This document shows positions 8,405-16,672 of a DNA stretch of 64,000 nucleotides, one piece after another. This DNA comes from an uncultured Clostridium sp. GTDB lineage: Bacteria; Bacillota; Clostridia; TANB77; CAG-508. The notes under the pieces are model-generated. The model made no database searches. It worked only from the letters and a program-made list of their open reading frames with translations, and was not told where the DNA came from. Location: NCBI GenBank assembly GCA_905213875.1, contig CAJMJN010000003.1, forward strand, positions 1-64,000, in the 5' to 3' direction. Numbering within the stretch: position 1 is the first letter of the stretch; each line of letters begins with the position of its first letter. Both the position numbers and the translations under genes were made by a program.

Positions 8405-9178
8405 TTATTTTAGAATTGTCAATATCTCTGGCTCTTTTTCTGTAATTAAAATTGTATTTTCATAATGAGCTGCTAAACTTCCATCTTCTGTTATAATTGT
8501 CCATCCATCTTCTAATTCCAAAATATTAGGTTTTCCTTGGATTACCATAGGTTCTATGGCTAATGTCATTCCTGGTTCTAATCTTATTCCTCTTCCTGCT
8601 TTTCCATAGTTTGGTATTCCTGGATCTTCATGCATTTGTCTTCCTATTCCGTGTCCTTGGAATTCTCTTACTACAGAGTAACCTTGTGAACGCACATATT
8701 CACCAATTGCATGACATACATCACCAATTCTATAACCTGGTTTCGCATATTTTATCCCTTCATAAAATGCTTGTTTTGTTACTTCTACTAATCTTTTTGC
8801 ATCTTTTGATACATTTCCTATCATGAATGTTCTTGCTGCATCGCCATTAAATCCATTTTTTAGTGCTACTGTGTCAATGCTTACAATATCACCTTCTTTT
8901 ATGTATTTGTGTTTTGAAGGTATTCCGTGTATAACCTCATCATTTATAGATATACATATTGATGCTGGGTATGGTGGCACTCCTCTCATTCCTGATGGAT
9001 ATCCTTTTTCTGCAGGCAATGCTCCTTCTCTTCTTATTATTTTTTCTGCTAATTGATCAACTTCCCATGTTGACATTCCTGGTTTTATTTTTTTTTCTAA
9101 TTCCTCATACATTATAGCAACTACTCTGCAAGCTTCTTTCATGTATTCTATTTCTTTTTTAGATTTAATTGTTACCAA
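8405..9178 (-). CDS. map: Methionine aminopeptidase type I
   Basis: Removes the N-terminal Met from nascent proteins. 257 residues, type Ia length with no N-terminal extension. Metal-ligand blocks are visible: SIDTVALKNGFNGDAARTF (two Asp), GHGIGRQMHEDPGIPN (His), AIEPMV and a C-terminal YENTI (Glu). It lies between adk and infA in the spc operon, 12 nt after adk. Confidence 0.97.
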   Translation of the reverse strand: MVTIKSKKEIEYMKEACRVVAIMYEELEKKIKPGMSTWEVDQLAEKIIRREGALPAEKGYPSGMRGVPPYPASICISINDEVIHGIPSKHKYIKEGDIVSIDTVALKNGFNGDAARTFMIGNVSKDAKRLVEVTKQAFYEGIKYAKPGYRIGDVCHAIGEYVRSQGYSVVREFQGHGIGRQMHEDPGIPNYGKAGRGIRLEPGMTLAIEPMVIQGKPNILELEDGWTIITEDGSLAAHYENTILITEKEPEILTILK

Positions 9179-9190
9179 TTATATCATCTC

Positions 9191-9859
9191 CTAAAAATTT
9201 TCTTTTATATATTTTACTACATCTTCTGCTACATCTTTTCCTAATTTATTTACTGATTTACTTACAAGTGCAGAATATATTTTTTCTTGTTTTTCATAAT
9301 AATCTACTACTGGACTTGTTTGTTCCATATAACTTGAAAGTCTGGCTTTTACTGTTTCTGGTGTATCATCTTTTCTTTGAATTAATTCTGATCCACACTT
9401 GTCACAAATTCCGTCTACTTTTGGTGGGTTTAATAATACATTATAAACTGTTTTACATTCTTGGTTTGAACATACTCTTCTGTTTACTATTCTTTCTATT
9501 ATTTCTTCTTCAGGTGTTGTTAAATTAATAACTATATCTACCTTTTTTCCTTCTTTTTCTAATATTTTATCTAGTCTTTCTGCTTGATATACTGTTCTTG
9601 GGAATCCATCTAATATTATTCCATTTTCAACATCTTTTTGTTTTAATCTTTCTTCTACTATTTCTATTGTAACATCATCTGGTACCAATTGACCTTTTGA
9701 TATATATTTTTCTGCTAATTTTCCTAATTCGTTTCCTTCTTTAATATTTTTTCTAAAGATATCACCTGTTGATACTTGTGGTATCCCTAATTTTTCTGTT
9801 AATATGCTAGCTATTGTACCTTTTCCTGTTCCAGGTGCACCTAACATTATTATAACCAT
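9191..9859 (-). CDS. adk: Adenylate kinase, zinc-lid type
   Basis: Interconverts AMP+ATP and 2 ADP. 222 residues. P-loop GAPGTGKGT at residues 7-15, DGFPRT motif, and a lid with four Cys (CSNQEC...CDKC) that bind structural zinc as in other Gram-positive long-form enzymes. It follows secY in the canonical secY-adk-map order. Confidence 0.97.
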   Translation of the reverse strand: MVIIMLGAPGTGKGTIASILTEKLGIPQVSTGDIFRKNIKEGNELGKLAEKYISKGQLVPDDVTIEIVEERLKQKDVENGIILDGFPRTVYQAERLDKILEKEGKKVDIVINLTTPEEEIIERIVNRRVCSNQECKTVYNVLLNPPKVDGICDKCGSELIQRKDDTPETVKARLSSYMEQTSPVVDYYEKQEKIYSALVSKSVNKLGKDVAEDVVKYIKENF

Positions 9860-9961
9860 TAATAAACACTTCCTCTACTTTTGTTTTAGGCTATTTTAAT
9901 AACCTTTACCATATCCACCAATTAACTAATGGACATGCGAAAAATTATTAAACAAAGATAC

Positions 9962-9996
9962 AGGGACGTTTATATCTTAAAAAAAGCGACGTCCCT
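9962..9996. repeat. Inverted repeat in the secY-adk gap
   Basis: A perfect 8-bp inverted repeat, AGGGACGT at 9962-9969 and ACGTCCCT at 9989-9996, with an A-rich loop. On the transcript it forms a hairpin 9 nt after the secY stop. It is not followed by a U-run, so it is not an obvious terminator. The GGGACG core is reminiscent of the GGGGACGGAG arms at 21.37 kb. Confidence 0.5.
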
Positions 9997-10004
9997 TAAT
10001 TATC

Positions 10005-11324
10005 CTATTCCAAGAATCCTTTATAGTGTCTCATCGCTAAGAAAGATTCTAATTGTTGTACTGCTTCTAGTGCTACACCTACAACGATTAATATTGATGT
10101 ACCTCCAAATGCAATATTTAATCCTGTAAATCTTAGTAACATTGGTAGTATGGCAATTACTGCCAAGAATAATCCACCAAACCATGTTATTTTTGATATT
10201 ACTGATGATAAGTATTCAGTTGTTGGTTTTCCAGCTCTAATTCCTGGAATAAATCCACCATTTTTCTTAATGTTACTAGATATTTCTGCTGGGTTAAATG
10301 TAGCAAATGTATAGAAGAATGAAAATCCTACTATTAATAATAAATATACAATTGCATTTGCTAATGAATACCCCCAACCAACATTTGATGTTGATGTTGC
10401 AATAGAAAATTTATATAATCCTGCTAAAAAGCCTGTTTGGTTTGCTATATCAGATACAAATATTTGTATAATCATAGCTGGGAATGTCATAAATGATGAT
10501 GCAAAAATTATAGGCATAACTCCTGACATTGCTAATTTTAATGGGATATGTGTATTTTGTGCACCCATCATTTTTCTTCCTACTACTTTTTTAGAATATT
10601 GTACAGGAATTCTTCTTTCTGCTTGTTGTACAAAAACAACTCCTGTTATTAATATAATAGCTCCAATTAAAATTCCTATAGCTATTAATAATCCTGTTGT
10701 ACTAAATCCTGTACTTGGCATTATTAATCCCCATAATGTTGTAATTAATGATGGAAATCCTGCTACTATACCTACAAATATCAATAATGATATTCCATTT
10801 CCAATACCTTTACTTGTTATTTCTTCTCCTAACCACATTAATATTGATGTACCAGTCATTAATCCTAATACAACTAGTACTCCTGTTAGGAAACTATCAT
10901 TTACAAATATTCCTGATGATTTATATGATAAGTAAATTCCTACACCTTCTATAAAAGCTAATAATACTGTTAACATTTTAGTATATTTATTTACTTTCTT
11001 TCTACCTTCTTCTCCGCCTTCTTTAGTTAATCTTTCTAAAGATGGAATAATTAAAGCTAATAATTGAATTACTATTGAAGCTGTAATATATGGGCTAATT
11101 GACATAGCAAAAACTGAAAATCTAGAAAAAGCTCCTCCAGAAATCATATCAATTAATCCAGCAATTCCATTTGTATTTGACATTGCTTCATTTAATGCTA
11201 CACTATTTACTCCTGGTACTGTAATGTAACATCCAAATCTAAATACAACAATTAATAATAATGTATATAGTAATCTTTTTCTAACATCAGGTGTCGAAAT
11301 AGCATTTTTGATTGTTTTAAACAA
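10005..11324 (-). CDS. secY: Protein translocase subunit SecY
   Basis: The channel-forming subunit of SecYEG in the cytoplasmic membrane. 439 residues with about ten membrane segments, a plug region (GLIDMISGGAFSRFSVFAMSISPYI) and the cytosolic loop QAERRIPVQYSKKVVGRKM. It starts one base after the rplO stop, suggesting coupling. rplO-secY-adk is standard. Confidence 0.98.
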   Translation of the reverse strand: MFKTIKNAISTPDVRKRLLYTLLLIVVFRFGCYITVPGVNSVALNEAMSNTNGIAGLIDMISGGAFSRFSVFAMSISPYITASIVIQLLALIIPSLERLTKEGGEEGRKKVNKYTKMLTVLLAFIEGVGIYLSYKSSGIFVNDSFLTGVLVVLGLMTGTSILMWLGEEITSKGIGNGISLLIFVGIVAGFPSLITTLWGLIMPSTGFSTTGLLIAIGILIGAIILITGVVFVQQAERRIPVQYSKKVVGRKMMGAQNTHIPLKLAMSGVMPIIFASSFMTFPAMIIQIFVSDIANQTGFLAGLYKFSIATSTSNVGWGYSLANAIVYLLLIVGFSFFYTFATFNPAEISSNIKKNGGFIPGIRAGKPTTEYLSSVISKITWFGGLFLAVIAILPMLLRFTGLNIAFGGTSILIVVGVALEAVQQLESFLAMRHYKGFLE

Positions 11325-11759
11325 TTAAATCACCTCTGCCTTTCCGCCTAAAGCTTCGATTTCTTCTTTTGCTTTCGCTGTGAATCTTGTAGCTTTTACG
11401 TTTAATTTTTTCTCTAATTTTCCTGTTGCTAAAATAACGATACCATCATTAACTTTTCCAATAATTCCTTCTGCTAATAAACTTTCAGCAGTAACATCTG
11501 TATTTTGTACTTTATTTAACATTTTTAATGTTACTTCTGTGTAAGTTTTTGCATGAATATTAGTAAATCCTCTTTTTGGTAATCTTCTATATAATGGAGT
11601 TTGACCACCTTCAAATCCACGTCTTACTCCTCCGCCGCTTCTTGATTTTTGTCCTTTTTGTCCTCTACCTGAAGTTTTTCCATTTCCAGAACCAATTCCA
11701 CGACCTACTCTATTTCTGTTTACTTTTTTTACAGCTGGTTTTAAATCATCTAATTTCAT
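11325..11759 (-). CDS. rplO: Ribosomal protein L15 (uL15)
   Basis: 144 residues. The Gly/Arg-rich N-terminal extension (RVGRGIGSGNGKTSGRGQKGQKSR) and the FEGGQTPLYRRLPKRGF block are diagnostic. It lies directly after rpsE. The usual rpmD (L30) between them is absent, leaving a 43-nt gap that holds only the rplO ribosome site. Confidence 0.98.
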   Translation of the reverse strand: MKLDDLKPAVKKVNRNRVGRGIGSGNGKTSGRGQKGQKSRSGGGVRRGFEGGQTPLYRRLPKRGFTNIHAKTYTEVTLKMLNKVQNTDVTAESLLAEGIIGKVNDGIVILATGKLEKKLNVKATRFTAKAKEEIEALGGKAEVI

Positions 11760-11802
11760 TTCTGGTTTGCACCTCCTTTTTTCGCTTAAGTTTTATATTT
11801 AA

Positions 11803-12285
11803 TTATAAAATTTCTTCTACTTTTTTACCTCTTTTTTTAGCTACTTGTTCTGCAGTTTGCATTGATTTTAATCCTTCTAATGTAGCATAAACAACGTTTC
11901 TTGGATTGTTTGTACCAATAACTTTTGTTCTTACGTTTTGATATCCTGCTAATTCTAGAACTGGTCTTACACTACCTCCAGTGATAAGTCCTGTACCTAA
12001 TTCAGCTGGTTTTAATAAAACTTTGGCACTTCCAAATTTTCCAACAAATTCATGAGGTACTGTTGTTTCAACAATTGGTACTTCAACTAAGTTTTTCTTA
12101 GCTTCTTGGATAGCTTTTCTTATAGCATCTGGAACTTCTGATGCTTTACCATTTCCAACACCTACATGACCATTTCCGTCACCAACAACTACTACGGCAC
12201 TAAATCTAAAAGTTCTACCACCTTTAACAACTTTGGCAACTCTGTTTATTGCAACAACTTTTTCTTTTAACTCTTTTTCTTCCAT
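11803..12285 (-). CDS. rpsE: Ribosomal protein S5 (uS5)
   Basis: 160 residues. The double-stranded RNA-binding fold at the N-terminus (VVKGGRTFRFSAVVVVGDGNGHVG) and the C-terminal GSARPVLELAG-like block (GSVRPVLELAGYQNV) are clear. S5 is involved in decoding fidelity. It stands between rplR and rplO. Confidence 0.98.
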   Translation of the reverse strand: MEEKELKEKVVAINRVAKVVKGGRTFRFSAVVVVGDGNGHVGVGNGKASEVPDAIRKAIQEAKKNLVEVPIVETTVPHEFVGKFGSAKVLLKPAELGTGLITGGSVRPVLELAGYQNVRTKVIGTNNPRNVVYATLEGLKSMQTAEQVAKKRGKKVEEIL

Positions 12286-12315
12286 AGGTTTTAGTTTTCC
12301 TCCTTCTTTAATCTA

Positions 12316-12675
12316 CTAAAATTTAAGTCCGCCTTCTCTTGCAGATTCTGCTAATTCTTTAACTACACCATGATAGATATATCCTCCACGGTCAAAAACT
12401 ACTGTTTCTATTTTTTTGTCAGCTGCTTTTTTAGCTATTAATGTACCTAATTCTTTAGCTGCTTCTTTATTAGCATGTTTTGTTTTGATTTCTTTATCTA
12501 ATGTAGAAGCAGATACTAATGTTTTACCAGCAACGTCGTCAATAACTTGTACATATAAGTTTGCGTTACTTCTGTAGATACATAGTCTTGGTCTTTCAGC
12601 TGTTCCGGAAATTTTTGTTCTAACTCTTATATGTCTTCTTGTTCTTTCCATTTTTCTATCTGTTTTCTTAACCAT
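12316..12675 (-). CDS. rplR: Ribosomal protein L18 (uL18)
   Basis: 119 residues, 5S rRNA-binding protein of the central protuberance. Conserved RRHIRVRTKISGTAERPRLCIYRS and FDRGGYIYHGVVKELAESAREGGL blocks. The gap to the upstream rplF is 317 nt, abnormally long for this operon, and is filled with repeats. Confidence 0.98.
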   Translation of the reverse strand: MVKKTDRKMERTRRHIRVRTKISGTAERPRLCIYRSNANLYVQVIDDVAGKTLVSASTLDKEIKTKHANKEAAKELGTLIAKKAADKKIETVVFDRGGYIYHGVVKELAESAREGGLKF

Positions 12676-12714
12676 TTTTATTCTCCTTTCTCTAAATTCG
12701 AATTTCTAGACTTC

Positions 12715-12904
12715 AAAATTAATTATAAACGAGTATAACTAGGCAACTCACCTAATTTTAATTTAGTTCTGCATATTGTGCATTTTAATGAATTAATCAA
12801 GACGAAGGTGTACGTTGGTACATCGAGGTTTGATTAATGAAATTAAAATGTGCAAATATAAACCAAATTCTAAAATTAATTATAAACAAGTATAACTAGG
12901 CAAC
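12715..12904. repeat. 33-bp direct repeat pair flanking repeat copy B
   Basis: The 33-nt sequences at 12715-12747 and 12872-12904 differ at one position (g/a at the 17th base). Between them lies palindrome copy B. The right member is also the left arm of palindrome copy C. This suggests that B entered an existing C-type element, or that part of the spacer was duplicated in tandem. Confidence 0.7.
12752..12880. repeat. Palindromic intergenic repeat, copy B (rplF-rplR gap)
   Basis: Outer AT-rich arms (12752-12766 and 12868-12880), TTGTGCA/TGTGCAA boxes at 12777 and 12849, inner AATTAATCAA/TTGATTAAT arms, and the centre GAAG-GTGTAC-gttg-GTACATC-GAGG (12804-12828). The layout and central hairpin are the same as in copies A and D. 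Confidence 0.8.
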
Positions 12905-12996
12905 CAAATTCAAAATTTTTGAAGCGTACTGGTGTACGTTGATAAAATTTTGAATGCAGGTTAACGACGTTAGACGAAGTTTAGAATTAATTTTAT
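12868..12996. repeat. Palindromic intergenic repeat, variant copy C (rplF-rplR gap)
   Basis: Outer arms TTCTAAAATTAATTATAAAC and GTTTAGAATTAATTTTA surround an inner stem ATTCAAAATTTT/AAAATTTTGAAT. The centre is GAAG-CGTAC-tgg-TGTACGTTG (12921-12941). It is related in plan and partly in sequence to A, B and D. Its right arm runs into the last codon and stop of rplF (stop at 12993). Confidence 0.65.
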
Positions 12997-13529
12997 TTAC
13001 CAGTTTTACCTTCCTTACGTCTAATAACTTCATCAGCATATTTAATACCTTTTCCACCATAAACTTCTGGTGGTCTTTTAGATCTTACTTCTGCTGCTGT
13101 TTGACCTACTAATTCTTTATCAATTCCTTTTACAATAATTGTATTTGCATTTGGAACATCAAAAGTAATACCTTCTGGAGCTTCTACAATTACTGGATGT
13201 GAAAATCCTAAAGATAGATTTAATCCTGTTCCTTGTTTTGCAACTCTATATCCAACTCCATTAACTTGTAGCTCTTTACTATATTCATTAACTACACCTG
13301 TTATCATATTATTAATTAATGTTCTTGTTAATCCATGTAAACCTCTGTTAAATGGTTGATCATTGATTCTTGTAACATTTATTGTATTTCCTTCCATTGA
13401 TACAGAAACATTATTGTGTATTTCTCTTTCTAATGTACCTTTTGGTCCTTTTACAGTAATGTGTTTTCCGTCTATTTTAACTTCAACACCTTCTGGTACT
13501 GTAATAGGTTTATTTCCTATTCTTGACAT
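12993..13529 (-). CDS. rplF: Ribosomal protein L6 (uL6)
   Basis: 178 residues with the two L6 domains and the signature PPEVYGGKGIKYADEVIRRKEGK near the C-terminus. It binds 23S rRNA near the factor-binding site. Order rpsH-rplF-rplR as usual; the downstream spacer is exceptionally long. Confidence 0.98.
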   Translation of the reverse strand: MSRIGNKPITVPEGVEVKIDGKHITVKGPKGTLEREIHNNVSVSMEGNTINVTRINDQPFNRGLHGLTRTLINNMITGVVNEYSKELQVNGVGYRVAKQGTGLNLSLGFSHPVIVEAPEGITFDVPNANTIIVKGIDKELVGQTAAEVRSKRPPEVYGGKGIKYADEVIRRKEGKTGK

Positions 13530-13565
13530 GTTAGGTTTTTCCTCCTTCTTCTACTATTTTATGTA

Positions 13566-13964
13566 TTACCAAATATAAGCTAATACTTCTCCACCAATTC
13601 CTAATTCTCTAGCTTGTTTATCTGTTTTTAATCCTTGTGATGTAGAGATTATAGCAATTCCTAATCCGTTTAATACTTTTGGTAATTCGTCTTTTGATGC
13701 ATAAACTCTTAATCCTGGTTTACTAATTCTTTTTAAACCATCAATTACTCTTGTTCCTTTTTCATCATATTTTAGAGTAATTCTTATGATACCTTGTGCA
13801 TCATCTTTTATTTCTTCATAAGATTTTACATATCCTTCATTTGTTAATATTTCAGCAATTCCTAATTTTAATTTAGAAGCTGGGATATCAACTGTTTTAT
13901 GTTTTGAACTATTTGCATTTCTTATTCTAGTTAACATATCTGCAATTGGGTCTGTAATATTCAT
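13566..13964 (-). CDS. rpsH: Ribosomal protein S8 (uS8)
   Basis: 132 residues. Begins MNITDPIADMLTRIRNA and carries the C-terminal STSQGLKTDKQARELGIGGEVLAYIW block that contacts 16S rRNA helix 21. S8 is the autogenous regulator of the spc operon in E. coli; this is not shown here. Confidence 0.98.
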   Translation of the reverse strand: MNITDPIADMLTRIRNANSSKHKTVDIPASKLKLGIAEILTNEGYVKSYEEIKDDAQGIIRITLKYDEKGTRVIDGLKRISKPGLRVYASKDELPKVLNGLGIAIISTSQGLKTDKQARELGIGGEVLAYIW

Positions 13965-14016
13965 TTAAATATTTCCCTCCTTTTTTCATTTTTTCTATAT
14001 TAATTGTACTAAAATT

Positions 14017-14202
14017 TTACCAGCTAGCTTTTTTAACTCCAGGAATTTCTCCTTTATGAGCTAATTCTCTAAAGCAAACACGGCAAATTCCATATTTTCT
14101 TATATATGAATGTGGTCTACCACAAATTTTACATCTGTTATATTCTCTAGTTTTATATTTTTGTGGTCTGGCTTGTTTAATTTTCATTGAAGTTTTAGCC
14201 AT
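14017..14202 (-). CDS. rpsZ: Ribosomal protein S14 type Z (uS14), zinc form
   Basis: 61 residues with two CxxC pairs (CKICGRPHSYIRKYGICRVC), so the short zinc-binding S14 rather than the long C- form. It ends in the conserved GEIPGVKKASW. It lies between rplE and rpsH as in other Firmicutes. Confidence 0.97.
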   Translation of the reverse strand: MAKTSMKIKQARPQKYKTREYNRCKICGRPHSYIRKYGICRVCFRELAHKGEIPGVKKASW

Positions 14203-14234
14203 AGTTTTTCTCCTTTCCTTTGACTAATTAATGA

Positions 14235-14774
14235 TTAATTTTTAAAAGGCATTCCTAGAAGTTTTAATAATTCTCTTGCTTCTTCGTCAGTTGTTGCTGT
14301 TGTAGCAAATACGATATCCATACCTCTTAATTTGTCTACTTTATCATATTCGATTTCTGGGAATATTAATTGTTCTTTAATACCCATTGAGTAATTTCCT
14401 CTACCATCAAATGAATGAGCTGAAACTCCTCTAAAATCTCTAACTCTTGGAAGAGCTACATTGAATAATTTGTATACGAAGTCATACATTTTATCACTTC
14501 TTAATGTAACTTTACATCCAATATTTGCTCCTTCTCTTAATTTGAATGCAGCGATTGATTTTTTAGCTTTTGTTATTACTGGTTTTTGACCTGTAATTTG
14601 TGTTAAATCTTTCATTGCATTTTCTAAAGCTTTTGGATTTTCTTTTAAATCTCCTAATCCAATATTTATTACTACTTTATCAAGTTTTGGAACTTGCATA
14701 ATTGATTTATATTCAAACTTTTTCATTAAAGCTGGTACTACTTCATTATTATATTGTTCTCTTAGTTTTTCCAT
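14235..14774 (-). CDS. rplE: Ribosomal protein L5 (uL5)
   Basis: 179 residues; binds 5S rRNA. Conserved VVINIGLGDLKENPKALENA, the basic loop AFKLREGANIGCKVTLR and DFRGVSAHSFDGRGNYSMGIKEQLIFPEI are visible. It is positioned between rplX and rpsZ. Confidence 0.98.
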   Translation of the reverse strand: MEKLREQYNNEVVPALMKKFEYKSIMQVPKLDKVVINIGLGDLKENPKALENAMKDLTQITGQKPVITKAKKSIAAFKLREGANIGCKVTLRSDKMYDFVYKLFNVALPRVRDFRGVSAHSFDGRGNYSMGIKEQLIFPEIEYDKVDKLRGMDIVFATTATTDEEARELLKLLGMPFKN

Positions 14775-14792
14775 TATGAAAACTCCTCCTTT

Positions 14793-15101
14793 CTATTTTA
14801 ATTTAGCTCCACATTTTTTACAAACACGAACTTTTTCATCTTTTTCTACTTTATATCCTACTTTTGTAGCTTTTCCACATTTAGAACATACTACATTAAC
14901 TTTAGCTGCTGGAATACTGCATTCTACTGCTATAATTCCACTTTCATCTCCTTGTTTTCTAGCTTTAACATGTTTTTTTCTAACATTAACGCCTTTAACA
15001 ACGATTTTATCAGCTTTTGGTATAACTTCTAAAACTTCTCCTGTTTTACCTTTATCATTTCCAGATAAAACTTGAACGTTATCTCCTTTTTTGATTTTCA
15101 T
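14793..15101 (-). CDS. rplX: Ribosomal protein L24 (uL24)
   Basis: 102 residues. N-terminal KOW motif (IKKGDNVQVLSGNDKGKTGEVLEV) and a C-terminal zinc-ribbon-like pair CSKC...CKKC seen in many bacterial L24 proteins. It is an assembly initiator of the 50S subunit. The gap to the upstream rplN is 222 nt and contains repeat copy D. Confidence 0.97.
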   Translation of the reverse strand: MKIKKGDNVQVLSGNDKGKTGEVLEVIPKADKIVVKGVNVRKKHVKARKQGDESGIIAVECSIPAAKVNVVCSKCGKATKVGYKVEKDEKVRVCKKCGAKLK

Positions 15102-15198
15102 CAGAGCTTGCCTCCTTTTCTTAATTTTTAAAAGTTCTCTATATTATTTCGAAAATTATTATAATTTTTTCTTCACTTTTCCCAAATTTTCTTTTTTG

Positions 15199-15326
15199 TA
15201 AAAGCAGTCAAATTGGTATATTGTGCATTTTTAGGAATTAGTTACAAGCCGAAGGTGTACTTTTTGTACATCAAGGTTTGTGGCTAATGACTAAAATGTG
15301 CAAGATGCCGATTTCAATGCTTTTTA
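15199..15326. repeat. Palindromic intergenic repeat, copy D (rplN-rplX gap)
   Basis: Outer arms TAAAAGCAGTCAAATTGGTAT (15199-15219, shown here as one arm) pair with 15305-15326. TTGTGCA/TGTGCAA boxes lie at 15221 and 15297. ATTAG/CTAAT and ACAA/TTTGT lie inside them, and the centre is GAAG-GTGTAC-tttt-TGTACATC-AAGG. The right arm overlaps the last codons of rplN, showing the element helped form the gene end or settled exactly at it. Confidence 0.8.
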
Positions 15327-15692
15327 TAGAACCTCTGGAGCAAGTGAAAGAATTTTCATATAATCCTTCTCTCTTAATTCTCTTGCAACTGGTCCAAAAA
15401 TACGAGTTCCTTTTGGTGTTCCATCTTCTTTTATAATTACAGCTGCGTTTTCATCAAATTTTATATATGAACCATCTGATCTTCTTAATCCGTTTTTAGA
15501 TCTTACGATAACAGCTTTTACTACATCACCTTTTTTTACAACTCCACCTGGTGTTGCTGATTTTACAGAAGCAACTATTACATCTCCTATGTTTGATGTT
15601 TTTCTGTTAGAACCACCTAAACATCTAATGCACATAATTTCTTTTGCACCTGTGTTATCTGCTACCTTTAATCTTGTTTGTTGTTGTATCAT
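15324..15692 (-). CDS. rplN: Ribosomal protein L14 (uL14)
   Basis: 122 residues, near-invariant family: MIQQQTRLKVADNTGAKEIMCIRC at the start, FDENAAVIIKEDGTPKGTRIFGPVARELR in the centre and KILSLAPEVL at the end. It forms part of the intersubunit bridge and factor-binding region. Confidence 0.98.
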   Translation of the reverse strand: MIQQQTRLKVADNTGAKEIMCIRCLGGSNRKTSNIGDVIVASVKSATPGGVVKKGDVVKAVIVRSKNGLRRSDGSYIKFDENAAVIIKEDGTPKGTRIFGPVARELREKDYMKILSLAPEVL

Positions 15693-15709
15693 TTATGGTT
15701 CCTCCTTTC

Positions 15710-15973
15710 TTATTTTATAATTGCTTTTTCTACAACCTCAACTACTCTCCATCTTTTATCTTTAGAAAGTGGTCTAGTTTCCATTACTTTTACTTTGTCA
15801 CCAATTTGGCAAACATTTTCTTCATCATGAGCTTTTAATTTATATGTTGTTTTTACTGTTTTACCATATTTTGAATGACTTACATTTCTTTGAACAGCTA
15901 CTACAACTGTTTTATCCATTTTGTTTGATAATACAGTTCCTATCATAACTTTACGAAGATTTCTTTCCTCCAT
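15710..15973 (-). CDS. rpsQ: Ribosomal protein S17 (uS17)
   Basis: 87 residues, OB-fold 16S-binding protein. Conserved LRKVMIGTVLSNKMDKTVVVAV and RPLSKDKRWRVVEVVEKA blocks. It lies between rpmC and rplN; the upstream gap to rpmC is 62 nt. Confidence 0.98.
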   Translation of the reverse strand: MEERNLRKVMIGTVLSNKMDKTVVVAVQRNVSHSKYGKTVKTTYKLKAHDEENVCQIGDKVKVMETRPLSKDKRWRVVEVVEKAIIK

Positions 15974-16035
15974 TTAGTTTTCTCCTTTCCTCTTTCTAGT
16001 GTTTAAACTAAAAATCGTTTTATATCTGCTTATAA

Positions 16036-16245
16036 TTATGCTTTTTTAGAGTCTGCTATTTTTCTTTCTGTTAATACAGTATTTATTTTAGCTATATCTT
16101 TTTTAACTTCTTTTATTTTCATTGGATTATCTAATCCATTTGTAGCTAAACTAAATTTTAATTTGAATAATTCTGTTTTTAGTTCACCTAATTCTTTTTC
16201 TAGATCTGGTGAAGACATTTCTCTTATTTTATTTATCTTCATCAT
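16036..16245 (-). CDS. rpmC: Ribosomal protein L29 (uL29)
   Basis: About 69 residues, two long helices with the typical core LGELKTELFKLKFSLATNGLDNP. The start is one of two adjacent ATGs (16245 or 16242) placed after AGGTAGGTG. An in-frame GTG at 16251 overlaps this ribosome site and is unlikely. The start region overlaps the rplP end (stop at 16229), so the two are probably translationally coupled. L29 sits at the exit tunnel. Confidence 0.95.
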   Translation of the reverse strand: MMKINKIREMSSPDLEKELGELKTELFKLKFSLATNGLDNPMKIKEVKKDIAKINTVLTERKIADSKKA

Positions 16246-16672
16246 TTTCACCTACCTTTTCAGTTTCTCTAACTACGAATTTTGTTTTATTAGGTAGTTT
16301 TTGCATTGCTAAACGTAGGGCTTCTCTAGCTACTTCTTCTGATACTCCAGATATTTCAAACATTACTCTACCTGGTTTTACTACTGCTACCCAACGTTCT
16401 GGAGCTCCTTTACCTTTACCCATACGAGTACCGATTGGTTTTGCTGTTAATGGTTTGTCTGGGAATATTTTAATCCAAACTTTTCCACCTCTTTTTATAT
16501 AACGAGTCATAGCAATTCTGGCTGCTTCAATTTGATTTCCTGTAACTAAAGCTCCTGTAACAGCTTGTATTCCGTATTCTCCATCTGTTACTCTATTTCC
16601 TCTTGTTGCTTTTCCTCTCATTCTACCTTTTTGCATTTTTCTATGTTTTGTTCTTTTTGGCATTAATGGCAT
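16229..16672 (-). CDS. rplP: Ribosomal protein L16 (uL16)
   Basis: 147 residues. Begins MPLMPKRTKHRK and has the central RGGKVWIKIFPDKPLTAKPIGTRMGKGKG block that supports tRNA accommodation in the 50S. The start ATG overlaps the rpsC stop (TAATG at 16674-16670). Confidence 0.98.
   Translation of the reverse strand: MPLMPKRTKHRKMQKGRMRGKATRGNRVTDGEYGIQAVTGALVTGNQIEAARIAMTRYIKRGGKVWIKIFPDKPLTAKPIGTRMGKGKGAPERWVAVVKPGRVMFEISGVSEEVAREALRLAMQKLPNKTKFVVRETEKVGENDEDK

Noticed and set aside
12715..15326. CRISPR array in the ribosomal cluster
   Set aside because: The repeats are palindromic, about 2-5 kb apart and without regular spacers; no cas genes are near.
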